Positions 35,282 to 44,018 of a stretch of 64,000 nt of DNA are shown here, piece by piece (position 1 is the stretch's first letter; every line of letters begins with the position of its first letter). Under the pieces are notes generated by a model that had not been told where the DNA came from, ran no database searches, and saw nothing but the letters and a program-made list of their open reading frames with translations. Source of the DNA: Acidisphaera sp. S103 (lineage in GTDB: Bacteria; Pseudomonadota; Alphaproteobacteria; Acetobacterales; Acetobacteraceae); NCBI RefSeq assembly GCF_009765975.1, contig NZ_LMUJ01000054.1, positions 123,456 through 187,455 on the forward strand. The letters run 5' to 3'. The translations under genes and the position numbers were made by a program.

Positions 35282-36103
35282 CTATTCCGGCGTCTTCCAG
35301 TGATCCGCGATGAAGGCCCGAGCGACGTCGAACGCGCCGGCGTCGGGCAGGTTGTTGTGCCCTGCTTCCGGCGCCAGCCAGAACCGTTTTGGCTGGTTGG
35401 CCGCATCGAACACCGCGCGGCCCATCGCCGGTGGAATGACATTGTCCCGCCCGCCGGTCATCACCAGCACCGGGGCATGCACCGCCGCGATACGGCCGAT
35501 CAGATCGAAACGATCGCGCAGCAGCAGATCGATCGGCACGAACGGGAACCGTTTCCGAGCGATCGCCGCGATGCTGGTATAGGGTGCCTCCAGCAGGACC
35601 GCGCCGACCGTGTTTTCCGCCGCCAGGTGGACGGCGACGCCGGTGCCGAGCGACTCGCCCCACACCAGGATCCGTTCCGCCGGTATCCCAAGGGTCCGAA
35701 GCGTGGCGTAGGCAGCGCTTGCATCCTCATACAAGCCGGTTTCCGTCGGTGTGCCAGGGTTCCCGCCGTAACCGCGATAGTCCAGCATCAGGATACCCCA
35801 GCCGAAGCGGTGGAGCGCCGCGAATTCGTGTGCTCGATAACCAATATTCCCGCCATTGCCATGCAGGAACAGCACCACCGGCTGGGTATCGTCCGTGGGC
35901 GGGATCATCCAGGCGAGCAGGTCCAGCCCATCCCTCGTGTGCACGGTCATCGCACTGGCGTCGGGCACGCCGGCCACCAAGAGGTCAGGGCGATGCGTGT
36001 CCGGCTCGTAGAGGAACCGCCGCTGCTGCCACGTCAGCAGTCCCACCACCAGGCAATACAAGCCGGCGGCCAGCACGACGGCCACGATCAACACGGTCTT
36101 CAT
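35282..36103 (-). CDS. Membrane-anchored alpha/beta hydrolase (BEM46-like)
   Basis: A 273-residue alpha/beta-fold hydrolase with an N-terminal membrane anchor (about 3-23). Features are 'LFLHGNGGNIGYRAHE' (oxyanion), the nucleophile elbow G-E-S-L-G ('WGESLGTGVAVHLA'), and a C-terminal His in 'APEAGHNNLPD'. The domain faces either the periplasm or the cytosol. Substrate is unknown; related proteins are called serine aminopeptidase or esterase. It lies just beyond the CBASS island and diverges from the aldo/keto reductase gene (145 bases between starts). Confidence 0.85.
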   Translation of the reverse strand: MKTVLIVAVVLAAGLYCLVVGLLTWQQRRFLYEPDTHRPDLLVAGVPDASAMTVHTRDGLDLLAWMIPPTDDTQPVVLFLHGNGGNIGYRAHEFAALHRFGWGILMLDYRGYGGNPGTPTETGLYEDASAAYATLRTLGIPAERILVWGESLGTGVAVHLAAENTVGAVLLEAPYTSIAAIARKRFPFVPIDLLLRDRFDLIGRIAAVHAPVLVMTGGRDNVIPPAMGRAVFDAANQPKRFWLAPEAGHNNLPDAGAFDVARAFIADHWKTPE

Positions 36104-36248
36104 GGGACGGGGACGATCCTTGTCTCGGCGGTGCGGCAGGCATGGCGTATATCGCCGGGGAAATCGAGAGCATGATAAGCTCTCCTCACGATCCGGACGA
36201 TGCACCTTATCTTGGTGAACGTCCCATGGCCGCAACGAAGGAATCCGG

Positions 36249-37250
36249 ATGAAGCACCGTCCCCTTGGCACCACCGGTGCCAGCGTTTCCGCCCTGGGTC
36301 TCGGCTGTATGGGGATGTCCGGCGCGTATGGCCCCGCCGAACGGACGGAGAGCATCGCCACCATCCATGCGGCGCTCGATGCCGGCGTGACGCTGCTCGA
36401 CACAGGCGACTTCTATGGCATGGGCCACAATGAGATGCTGATCGGTCAGGTACTACGCGGCAGCTCTGCCCGGGACCGGGTACAGGTCAGCGTCAAGTTC
36501 GGCGCGCTGCGCGATGCCAACAATGGCTGGGGTGGCTTCGACGCCCGGCCCGCCGCGGTAAAGAACTTCCTCGCCTACACCCTGCAGCGGCTCGGTCTAG
36601 ACCATATCGACATCTATCGCCCGGCGCGGCTGGATCCCGACGTGCCGGTCGAGGACACCGTCGGTGCCATCGCCGACATGGTGAAGGCCGGCTATGTCCG
36701 CCATATCGGGCTGTCCGAAGTCGGTCCGGACACCATCCGCCGAGCCGCCGCGGTGCATCCGATCTGCGACCTGCAAATCGAATATTCGCTGATATCCCGC
36801 GGCATCGAGGATGCTATCCTGCCCACCTGCCGCGAACTGGGGATCGGCATCACCGCCTACGGCGTGCTGTCACGCGGCCTGATCAGCGGCAACTGGCGCA
36901 GGGACACCGCCGTCCCGGGCGATTTCCGCGTCCACAATCCTCGGTTTCAGGGTGACAACGTCGACCGGAACCTGGAACTGGTGGAGGCGCTGCGTGTCAT
37001 TGCCAACGTGAAGAGCGTCAGCGTTGCGCAGATCGCCATCGCCTGGGTCGCGGCGCAGGGCGACGACATCATCCCCCTGGTCGGGTCTCGCCGCCGCTCG
37101 CAACTGGACGAGGCGCTGGGTGCGCTGCATGTGGAGCTGACCCCGGCGGACCTGACGGCGATCGAGCAGGCCATTCCGAAAGGCGCCGCTGCCGGGGATC
37201 GTTACGCCGCGGCGCAAATGGCGATGCTGGACAGCGAGCGCAAACCGTAA
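36249..37250 (+). CDS. Aldo/keto reductase
   Basis: A 333-residue NAD(P)H-dependent TIM-barrel reductase. The tetrad Asp ('LLDTGDFYG'), Tyr ('DFYGMGHNE') and Lys ('VSVKFG') are visible. The usual catalytic His position ('YYQHRVD' in many relatives) reads 'IYRPARLDP'; this substitution is common in one AKR subfamily, so activity may be retained or altered. 'GIGITAYGVLSRGLISGN' and 'IIPLVGSRRRSQLDEALGA' are C-terminal cofactor elements. Substrate unknown. Confidence 0.88.
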   Translation: MKHRPLGTTGASVSALGLGCMGMSGAYGPAERTESIATIHAALDAGVTLLDTGDFYGMGHNEMLIGQVLRGSSARDRVQVSVKFGALRDANNGWGGFDARPAAVKNFLAYTLQRLGLDHIDIYRPARLDPDVPVEDTVGAIADMVKAGYVRHIGLSEVGPDTIRRAAAVHPICDLQIEYSLISRGIEDAILPTCRELGIGITAYGVLSRGLISGNWRRDTAVPGDFRVHNPRFQGDNVDRNLELVEALRVIANVKSVSVAQIAIAWVAAQGDDIIPLVGSRRRSQLDEALGALHVELTPADLTAIEQAIPKGAAAGDRYAAAQMAMLDSERKP

Positions 37251-37323
37251 CGGCGGCACCTTAAAGCATGATCGCGCTGGGCGGAACGTCCAGAGCGCGT
37301 GAATCATGCAATCAAACAAAGTG

Positions 37324-38859
37324 CTAGTGCGCCAGCGCCACCGGCTCATTCGCCGAGGTGGTCCGCAGCGGCAGATCGCGCAGTCCCAGGGCGACGATCA
37401 GGGCGGGAACCATGGCCACGGCGCAGGCCAGGAAGCCGATATGGAATGCCCCGGCCAACGCCATCTGCACATGCGGCAGCATGGCGGGCGTCACACCCTC
37501 GATCGTCCCGTGATGCTGATGCACCTCGCCCAGGTTGATGTGGGCAGTGATGCCGAACTCATTCAGGCGCAAGGCGAAGTCCGAGGCCAGCAGGGCGCCG
37601 ACCAGCGTGCTGCCGAAAGCGCCCCCCATCGAGCGGAGGAACAGCAAGCAGCCGGTGGCCGCGCCGATATCATGCCGGTCCGCGGCATTCTGCACGCAGA
37701 CCAGGCTGCTCGGCATCACCATCCCGATGCCGAAACCCAGCACGGCCTGGTAGCCCAGCAGCAAGATGCGCGGCGTCGTCGGGCCGATGAGAGCCAGCAG
37801 CACGAAGCCAACCAGGCAGCCCACCAGGCCGGCGATCATGATCGCCTTCATCTTGCCGTGCCGGCGTGCCAGCCATCCGGCATAAATGGCGCCGACACAG
37901 TTGGCGGCGAGGAACGGCACGACAAGGGCGCCAGAGGTCTCGGCGTCCACGCCCATTACCAACTGGAAGAACAGCGGCAACAGGAAGCTGCCGCCAAATA
38001 AGGCCAGGGCGGCGCAGAAGGCGATACCCACGCCGCGCACAAAGACGGGGTTGGCGAACAGCCTGGGCGGCAGCAGCGGATCGGCGAAACGCCGTTCCTG
38101 CATCGCCAGCAACGCGATCATCACCAGTCCGGCCGCGGCGAGGGCCAGGATCGCCGGTGAAGTCCACGGCATCTCTACCCCGCCCCAGCTCAGCACCAGC
38201 AGCCATGCGCTGATCGCGCCGGTCAGCAGGCCGGCGCCGGCCCAGTCGATTCGCGTTTTACGCGCCCGTATCGGCAGCAACCGCAACGCTCGGTCACACA
38301 GCAGCATGGCGACCAGGGCGATCGGCAGGTTGGCCCAGAAGATCCAACGCCACGACAGCGTGTCGGTGACCCATCCGCCGATGATCGGTCCGGCGATCGA
38401 GGCGATGCCCCAGGTGGAGGCCATGTAGCCCTGGTAGCGGCCCCGTTCCCGCGGGCTGACCACATCGGCGATCGCCGCCTGTGCCATGGCCATCAGGCCG
38501 GCGCCCCCGACACCTTGCAACGCTCGGGCAACGACAAGCTGGCCCAGCGTTCCGGCCAGGGCGCACAGCGCCGACGCCGCGGCGAAGACCGCCAGCCCAA
38601 CCAGGAGCAGTTTTCGCCGGCCATAGATGTCGGACAGCTTGCCATAGATCGGCGTCATCGCCGTCGAGGTCAGCAGGTATGCCGAAACGATCCAGGCGAG
38701 ATGCTGAAAGCCGTTGAGGTCAGCCGCGATCGCCGGCACGGCCGGAATGACAACTGTCTGGTCGATCGCCGCCAGGAAGATGCAAAGCAGGATACCACTG
38801 AGCACCTGGAGAATTTGCTGGTGCGTAAAACGCGGTGGGGCATCACCGTCGGGCTGCAT
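37324..38859 (-). CDS. MFS drug exporter (DHA2-type, 14-helix)
   Basis: A 511-residue major-facilitator exporter. Motif A '[20 protein letters not shown]' and motif C-type '[23 protein letters not shown]' are those of DHA2 family proton-driven multidrug efflux pumps. About 14 hydrophobic segments fit. The ATG chosen (MQPDGD) has an AGGAGA site nine bases upstream; a further ATG 18 codons earlier has none. No regulator is adjacent; 796 non-coding bases lie upstream of this start. The drug or metabolite is unknown. Confidence 0.88.
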   Translation of the reverse strand: MQPDGDAPPRFTHQQILQVLSGILLCIFLAAIDQTVVIPAVPAIAADLNGFQHLAWIVSAYLLTSTAMTPIYGKLSDIYGRRKLLLVGLAVFAAASALCALAGTLGQLVVARALQGVGGAGLMAMAQAAIADVVSPRERGRYQGYMASTWGIASIAGPIIGGWVTDTLSWRWIFWANLPIALVAMLLCDRALRLLPIRARKTRIDWAGAGLLTGAISAWLLVLSWGGVEMPWTSPAILALAAAGLVMIALLAMQERRFADPLLPPRLFANPVFVRGVGIAFCAALALFGGSFLLPLFFQLVMGVDAETSGALVVPFLAANCVGAIYAGWLARRHGKMKAIMIAGLVGCLVGFVLLALIGPTTPRILLLGYQAVLGFGIGMVMPSSLVCVQNAADRHDIGAATGCLLFLRSMGGAFGSTLVGALLASDFALRLNEFGITAHINLGEVHQHHGTIEGVTPAMLPHVQMALAGAFHIGFLACAVAMVPALIVALGLRDLPLRTTSANEPVALAH

Positions 38860-39655
38860 ATCCCGGATTCTCCTGATCAGATCACGGTCGGCGTCTGCCA
38901 GGGGCCGGCGCATCAACGTCCGGAGCAGATATATCGCAGTGCAGCATTTTTCACTATCGCGCTGAATTCAACCCTGCCGCGCGTTTGGGTGCCGGACGTT
39001 GCCATTGTTCGGCCACTCTGGCTGGCAGGGTCCCCGGCGGACAGACCGCCGCCAGTTCCGTACAGGTCCACCCGAGATCCCCAGCGTGTCGCCATCTGAC
39101 GACACTGTCGCAGCCGAACATGATTCCACGAACGATCCGATTTTAATCCCCATCCGGGCAGCGACGGGACAATTATTGTATATATTACGATAAAGAAAGA
39201 GAAATACGACTGGTCCGGCGCCAACGACATGAAGCCCACGCGAATTCATTCACATCAAAACAACAGCCATGCCAGCAGCAGATGAATAAGTCCCGATGCA
39301 CGGTGTCTGGTGGCTTCCTCAAAGCCTGCGCCTGGACAACTCCGAACGGATCGCCAATTCCTATTTTGCCGCATGCGGCTTCGGAAGACTTCAACCCCGT
39401 GTCATTGCGAGGGGCGAAGCGACGCGGCAATCCTCATCTGTTCGCCCTCGGATCGGCGGGATTGCTTCGTTGCAACGCTTCTCGCAATGACAATTCGGCC
39501 CCAGGCACCGCCTCTCCGGTCAAAAATGAGAGTTGCCGGAGCAAATCAGAAACATGACTCCAACTGTGGCATAGAGGCAAAATGGATCGTCGACATCGGC
39601 GACCCAACCGCCAACGAAACCATCTGCTTCAGCCATCCCGATGCCGCTGAAATAA
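38860..39655. other. 796-base stretch without a supportable gene
   Basis: No reading frame here has good coding support on either strand: the open frames found are short, have no ribosome site and show no family signature. The region includes an AT-rich patch near 39170-39200, possibly the upstream promoter area for the MFS gene, and the palindromic element at 39401-39491 described separately. I see no tRNA or obvious small RNA. Confidence 0.6.
39401..39491. repeat. Palindromic GTCATTGCGAG repeat element
   Basis: A 91-base element with imperfect inverted 33-base arms: GTCATTGCGAG at its start (39401-39411) and CTCGCAATGAC at its end (39481-39491), enclosing GCAATCC/GGATTGC inner repeats. This is a familiar dispersed palindromic repeat in alphaproteobacterial genomes (GTCATTGCGAG-type). 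It carries no gene and could fold into a long hairpin. Confidence 0.75.
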
Positions 39656-39913
39656 CTACTGCCCTGTCCCGCCGCCAAACGCGTTGAACGTGATCAGCGT
39701 ATAGGTGTCCTTCACCCCCGGCAGCGTCTGGATCCGGTCGGTCACGAAAAGCCCGATATCCTGATCCGCATCCAGATAGAACTTCCCCAGCAGGTCATAT
39801 TGCCCGGACGTCGAGAACAGCTCCGACATTTCGGAAATCCTGTCCGCTGCCTCCCGAGCCACGCGATATGCCTGTCCCATTTCGCATTTGATCTGCACGA
39901 AGATTGCCCGCAT
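39656..39913 (-). CDS. Stand-alone Lrp/AsnC ligand-binding (RAM-type) domain protein
   Basis: An 85-residue protein that corresponds only to the C-terminal ligand-binding domain of Lrp/AsnC regulators, without a DNA-binding part. 'AIFVQIKCEMGQAYRVARE', 'SGQYDLLGKFYLD' and 'LPGVKDTYTLITFNAF' follow the strand/helix pattern and the 'V-tTYTli' ending. Such stand-alone forms may oligomerise with full regulators or bind amino acids. GGGAGG precedes the start; a GTG one codon earlier is also possible. Confidence 0.8.
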   Translation of the reverse strand: MRAIFVQIKCEMGQAYRVAREAADRISEMSELFSTSGQYDLLGKFYLDADQDIGLFVTDRIQTLPGVKDTYTLITFNAFGGGTGQ

Positions 39914-40099
39914 CACCGCCTCCCGCCCGGGTGCTCACCGGAACACCGTCTGCCGGGGCACTGTAACGTGCCGCCGGGTGCGGCGAATAGCCGCCGCGCG
40001 CGGGAAACACTGTCGCCAAGGTCCAGAACCACGGACCCACAACGAAAGATTGCACCGAATCGCCAGACCCGATCCGGCAACTTCGGAACACACGACCGC

Positions 40100-40372
40100 T
40101 CAGGCCCGCGTGTCACCCGCCGCCGACAATTGGAACGCCGACTCGCCCAGCCGCCGCAGCATTTCCGGCAGTGGCGGCTCCGCCGGCAACGGACCATCGG
40201 ACAGGAAGTCCGTCCACGCCGTCCATGCACGCTCATTCAGCCCCAGCGCCCGCCGCCGGTCGTCCCCGGTCAGGCTGATCGCATCGCCCAGCCCCTGAAA
40301 CAGCGCGAGTTGCGCGCGGGTCAGATCGTCGGTCGCCTGCCAGGCCAGATTTCGCAGCATCGAACGCTCCAT
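40100..40372 (-). CDS. Unknown small protein, possibly antitoxin-like
   Basis: A 90-residue protein with no membrane segment. Its middle ('ALGLNERAWTAWTDFL') loosely recalls the helix-turn-helix/DUF2384 pattern of Xre/MbcA/ParS antitoxins, but the match is weak and no toxin gene is adjacent. The ATG chosen (MERSML) is the last plausible start; a longer frame beginning 25 codons upstream reaches into the promoter of the TPP enzyme. I do not assign a function. Confidence 0.45.
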   Translation of the reverse strand: MERSMLRNLAWQATDDLTRAQLALFQGLGDAISLTGDDRRRALGLNERAWTAWTDFLSDGPLPAEPPLPEMLRRLGESAFQLSAAGDTRA

Positions 40373-40569
40373 TCGTGTGAATACGATACCGAGGTTCAGG
40401 CCAATCGAAGGCAGCAATTGGCGCGATAAATGGCCGATTCGTGGCAACCCGACACAGATGCGTTATCGAATTCAAACACAGCCACGTGACGGGCCGCACC
40501 CGGTCGCCTAATCTCGCCAGCCGCCGCGGCCAATCCGGATCCGCCGCCGCCCGAGGGGAGACATACCGC

Positions 40570-42348
40570 ATGGAACTGGCCCAGGCCCGCAAGGCCCGCC
40601 CAACATCGCCGCAACGGGCGCCGCGTCACGGGGGAAAGGTGCTGGCCGACGCCCTTGTCGCCCAGGGCATCGATCATGTGTTCGAGGTTCCGGGCGAAAG
40701 CTTCCTGGACACGCTCGATGGGCTTTACGACGCCGGCGGCAAGATCAAGCTGGTGACATGCCGATTCGAGGCGGGTGCGGTGAACATGGCCGATGCGTTC
40801 GGCAAGCTCACGGGCCGGCCGGCCGCGGCGATGGTGACCCGCGGCCCGGGTGCCTGCCACGGCGCGATCGGCGTCCATGTCGCGTTCCAGGACAGCACGC
40901 CGATGCTGCTGTTCGTCGGCCAGATCCCCCACATGGACACAGGCCGCGACGCCTTCCAGGAAGTCGATTACCGCCAGATGTTCGCCCCCCTGGCGAAATG
41001 GGTGACCCAGATTGACCACGCCAAGCGCATCCCCGAGGTCGTCGCCCACGCCGTCGACGTCGCCACCAGCGGCCGTCCCGGCCCGGTGGTCGTTGCGTTA
41101 TCCGAGGAGATGCAGAAAGACCGGGTCGAAGTGCCAGACCTGCCCCGAACCACGGTCAGTCCGGCTTTCCCCGATCCCGCCGCGCTGGCGAAAATGCGCG
41201 CCCTGCTGGCGAAGGCGAAAAAGCCCATCGCCGTTGTTGGTGGATCGTGCTGGACCGCGGAGGGCCGAGCGGCGCTGCATGCGTTCCTCACGCAAAACAA
41301 TGTCCCCGTCACCGTCGGCTTCCGCCGCCAGGCGCATTACGACGGCACGCAGGATAATTTCGCCGGCGATCTGGGCGTTGGCTCCGATCCAGGCCTGATC
41401 GGCAAGCTGAAGGAAGCCGACCTGATCCTGGCGATCGGCAGCCGCCTCGGCGATGCGGTGACCCAGGGTTACACTTTACTCGACATGGCCGGCAGCGTCC
41501 CGATCATTCAGGTGCTGCCTGACGGAGGCGAAATCGGCCGGGTGTTCCGCACCGCGCTGGGCATCGTCTCCGACCTCAACACCTTCGCCATCGCCGCCGC
41601 CGAACTGGAGCCGGTGAAGCCGGCATGGAACAAATGGACGCAGGAGCTGCGGTCGCTGCGGGAAGCCCAGCGGGCGGTGCCGAACTACCAGGGGTCGCTG
41701 AACCTCGGGACGGTGATGCGGGAACTGGAAACGATGCTGACCCCGGATGCCATCGTCACCACCGACGCCGGGAATTTTGCCGGCTGGGCCACGCGGTTCC
41801 TGAATTTCAAGGAAGGCCAACGCTACATCGGGCCGACCAACGGCGCGATGGGCTACAGCGTTCCGGCCGCGGTCGGCGCCAAGATCGCGTTCCCCGATCG
41901 CATGGTGGTCAGCATGGTCGGCGACGGCGGCTTCATGATGACGGGCCAGGAGATCGCCACGGCTTTCCATCACGGGGTCGCACCGATCATCCTGGTGTTC
42001 AACAACCAGATGTACGGCACGATCCGCATGCACCAGGAAAAAGCCTATCCCTGGCGCGTCTCCGGCACCGCCCTGACCAATCCCGACTTCTGTAAATACA
42101 TCGAGGCGTTCGGCGGCCACGGCGAAGTCGTCACCAGCACCGAGGAATTCGCCCCCGCCTTCCGGCGCGCGGTCGAAAGCGGCAAGCCGGCGCTGATAGA
42201 ACTGCGCACCAACCCCGAACAGATCACGACACGAGCCACGATCACCGATCTGCGGGCGGGCAGGGCGGCCCCCAAAGCCGCCGCCAAACCCAGGCGGGCC
42301 ACCGCGCCGGCGTCCCGCGTCCCGCCCTCCAAGAAAAAACGCGGTTGA
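40570..42348 (+). CDS. Thiamine-diphosphate-dependent enzyme, acetolactate synthase-like
   Basis: A 592-residue TPP enzyme built like acetolactate synthase large subunit, pyruvate oxidase or related. The activating Glu67 is in 'TCRFEAGAVNMADAFG'. The TPP/Mg motif is 'GDGGFMMTGQEIATAFHHG' with Asp452, ending in 'NNQMYGTIRMH'. It has a Lys/Arg/Ala-rich tail of about 30 residues that is extra for the family. GAGGGGAGA precedes the ATG. No IlvH-type regulatory subunit is adjacent, so a biosynthetic acetolactate role is not assured; a decarboxylase or carboligase for another 2-keto acid is possible. Confidence 0.85.
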   Translation: MELAQARKARPTSPQRAPRHGGKVLADALVAQGIDHVFEVPGESFLDTLDGLYDAGGKIKLVTCRFEAGAVNMADAFGKLTGRPAAAMVTRGPGACHGAIGVHVAFQDSTPMLLFVGQIPHMDTGRDAFQEVDYRQMFAPLAKWVTQIDHAKRIPEVVAHAVDVATSGRPGPVVVALSEEMQKDRVEVPDLPRTTVSPAFPDPAALAKMRALLAKAKKPIAVVGGSCWTAEGRAALHAFLTQNNVPVTVGFRRQAHYDGTQDNFAGDLGVGSDPGLIGKLKEADLILAIGSRLGDAVTQGYTLLDMAGSVPIIQVLPDGGEIGRVFRTALGIVSDLNTFAIAAAELEPVKPAWNKWTQELRSLREAQRAVPNYQGSLNLGTVMRELETMLTPDAIVTTDAGNFAGWATRFLNFKEGQRYIGPTNGAMGYSVPAAVGAKIAFPDRMVVSMVGDGGFMMTGQEIATAFHHGVAPIILVFNNQMYGTIRMHQEKAYPWRVSGTALTNPDFCKYIEAFGGHGEVVTSTEEFAPAFRRAVESGKPALIELRTNPEQITTRATITDLRAGRAAPKAAAKPRRATAPASRVPPSKKKRG

Positions 42349-43094
42349 ACGACCTGCTCGGACAAGCGGCGCGGCAGTATGCCGCCCGCGACTACCGGGC
42401 AACGGAAACCGTCTGCCGCACTATCATCGGTGCCGACCCGCACCACTTCGACGCTCTGCATCTGCTGGGTGTGGTGCTGACCCTGCAGGAACGCACTGCT
42501 GACGGTGAAACGGTACCCTGAAGCCCTGGCGGTATCGCAAGCCGACGACCCGGCCGGGTCGCTGGCAAGCGCGTGCTGTTCCTCACCGAACAGGGCCGCG
42601 GCGACATGCTGCAATGCATCCGCTATGCGCCGCTGCTGGCGGAGCGGGGGGCGACGGTCCTGGTGCAGGCCTACCCCGACCTGGTGCCGCTGCTGGCGGC
42701 GATGCCGGCAGAAACCCTGGCGCCGCTGCTGGCGCTACCAGGGTTCGAGTTCCATTGTCTGCAAAAGGAAATCGCCGAAAGCGACCGGATCTGGCTGAAC
42801 CCAGCCCGTCCGCCGTTCAACCTGCACGTGCACCGATTGGACGATTTCGCCGATACCGCCGCGTTGGCCGTTCAAATAAACGTGATCGTCACGATCGACA
42901 CGGCCGTCGCTCACCTGGGGGGTGCGTTGGGGTTGCCGGTGCATTTGATGCTGCCGTTCAACCCCGATCGGCGCTGGATGCTGGCGCGGCCCGACAGTCG
43001 CTGATATCCGACGGCCCGCCTGTTCCGCCAACCGGAAAGAGGCGCCTAGGCCAGGGTCGTCCAGGCCGTGATCGCTGGACTGGAGGCGGCCTAA
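42345..43094 (+). pseudogene. Decayed TPR-glycosyltransferase (SPINDLY/OGT-like) gene
   Basis: Translation in successive frames gives pieces of a tetratricopeptide protein with a C-terminal glycosyltransferase-like domain: 'AARDYRATETVCRTIIGADP' (TPR), stop codon, then 'KRVLFLTEQGRGDMLQCIRY', 'IDTAVAHLGGALGLPVHLML', 'RRWMLARPDSR' stop, then 'YPTARLFRQPERGA', and finally 'ARVVQAVIAGLEAA' ending at TAA. At least three frame changes or stops interrupt it, and the middle section is shorter than in intact relatives. The TTG start overlaps the preceding TPP gene stop. The gene is therefore broken and probably unexpressed. It ends overlapping the convergent mucR stop. Confidence 0.75.
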
Positions 43095-43600
43095 CCTCTT
43101 TGATTCTTGCGCTTTTTCGTCGGCCGATCCTCGGGTTTCAGCCCAAGGCCGCTTTGCAGCGCGAGGCTGGAGCGCAGTTTGGCATAGTCGGCGGCGACCA
43201 TCGGATAGTCCGTCGGCAGACCCCATTTCTCCCGGTATTCGTCCGGCGTCAGGCCATGCACCGTCAACAGATGGCGCTTGAGCATCTTCATGGTCAGGCC
43301 GTCCTCCATGCAGATCAGATGGTCGCCGAAGACAGTCTGCCCATAAACGGGATGCACGTATACGTTGTGTGCATGGCTGTGCGTATGCTCGGCATGGTCG
43401 TGATTTGTGGGACTTTCGTCCGCATGCGTGTGCCGGACTGCAACCACTCCTTGCGAGCGAGGCACATCAAGGTCCGCTAGTGTATTGTAAACGTTACGTA
43501 TGACAGTTGTGAGTACCTCAATCCCGACCTCATTATGGCCGGTGTGCGCGGAGACGATCTGGGCGGAGAGCGCCAAGAGGTGTCGGTTCTGGTCGGTCAT
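43091..43600 (-). CDS. MucR/Ros-family transcriptional regulator with a His-rich linker
   Basis: A 169-residue MucR-type zinc-finger regulator, typical of alphaproteobacteria, where it controls exopolysaccharide, motility and cell-cycle genes and binds AT-rich DNA. The core 'GDHLICMEDGLTMKMLKRHL' (Cys97, with Asp in place of the second Cys, as in MucR) and His110/His115 form the finger; 'TPDEYREKWGLPTDYPMVA' follows. Between the N-terminal oligomerisation part and the finger (residues 57-83) are nine histidines, which is unusual and could bind metal. It is divergent from a 61-residue ORF. Confidence 0.92.
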   Translation of the reverse strand: MTDQNRHLLALSAQIVSAHTGHNEVGIEVLTTVIRNVYNTLADLDVPRSQGVVAVRHTHADESPTNHDHAEHTHSHAHNVYVHPVYGQTVFGDHLICMEDGLTMKMLKRHLLTVHGLTPDEYREKWGLPTDYPMVAADYAKLRSSLALQSGLGLKPEDRPTKKRKNQRG

Positions 43601-43628
43601 TGGTCACGGTCCTTGGCGAAAAGAGGCT

Positions 43629-43672
43629 TTGACGTTTTTTTCACGTTGTATTAGCAATTGGGTTAACGTCAA
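43629..43672. promoter_or_regulatory. Inverted repeat upstream of mucR (possible autoregulatory site)
   Basis: TTGACGT at 43629-43635 and its exact complement ACGTCAA at 43666-43672 bracket 30 AT-rich bases with a T-run, in the 126-base divergent region. MucR proteins bind AT-rich sites with T-A steps and often repress themselves, so this is a candidate operator or promoter element. Confidence 0.35.
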
Positions 43673-43726
43673 TGTCATTCAGCACCAAATCGGCGCCAGA
43701 AGGACAAAAACGGGACGGAGGGGATT

Positions 43727-43912
43727 ATGAACGACGCGATTTTTCAGGATGCCTACACCCGGGTGCGTGGCCGTCACGACGACCAGGCGTGGTTTGCACT
43801 GTCCCCGCGGCAGATTACCGATTCGATTTATCGCGAAATTCGCGCCATCGACCGCGAACGCCTGATGAGCGTGGAATCCGACTTTGTTCCGATGGCCGTC
43901 GCCGCCGAATAA
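43727..43912 (+). CDS. Small unknown protein (61 residues)
   Basis: A short ORF with a strong GGAGGGG site five to six bases before its ATG and a composition typical of a soluble protein ('SPRQITDSIYREIRAIDRER'). It has no signal peptide or membrane segment. I know no family for it. It is divergent from mucR and is followed by a hairpin before the glgE operon, so it is likely an independent small gene, perhaps controlled by MucR. Confidence 0.55.
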   Translation: MNDAIFQDAYTRVRGRHDDQAWFALSPRQITDSIYREIRAIDRERLMSVESDFVPMAVAAE

Positions 43913-43945
43913 AAACGGCTGCGCGGATTTAGCTTTGCGTCATTA

Positions 43946-43976
43946 ACGCGGGATTGACGGCATTCTAATCCCGCGT
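43946..43976 (+). terminator. Perfect 10-base stem hairpin after the 61-residue gene
   Basis: ACGCGGGATT at 43946-43955 pairs exactly with AATCCCGCGT at 43967-43976 around an 11-base loop. It lies 33 bases after the small ORF and 42 bases before glgE. No T-run follows, so it could end the small transcript with help from Rho or act as a leader structure for the glucan operon. Confidence 0.4.
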
Positions 43977-44018
43977 CGAACGGAACCCAGGTGTCTTCTC
44001 GGGCGTTAGTCCCAGGTG

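Noticed and set aside
39282-39557. Short plus-strand frame across the palindromic repeat
   Set aside because: Runs through the GTCATTGCGAG repeat and has no ribosome site or known family; treated as non-coding.
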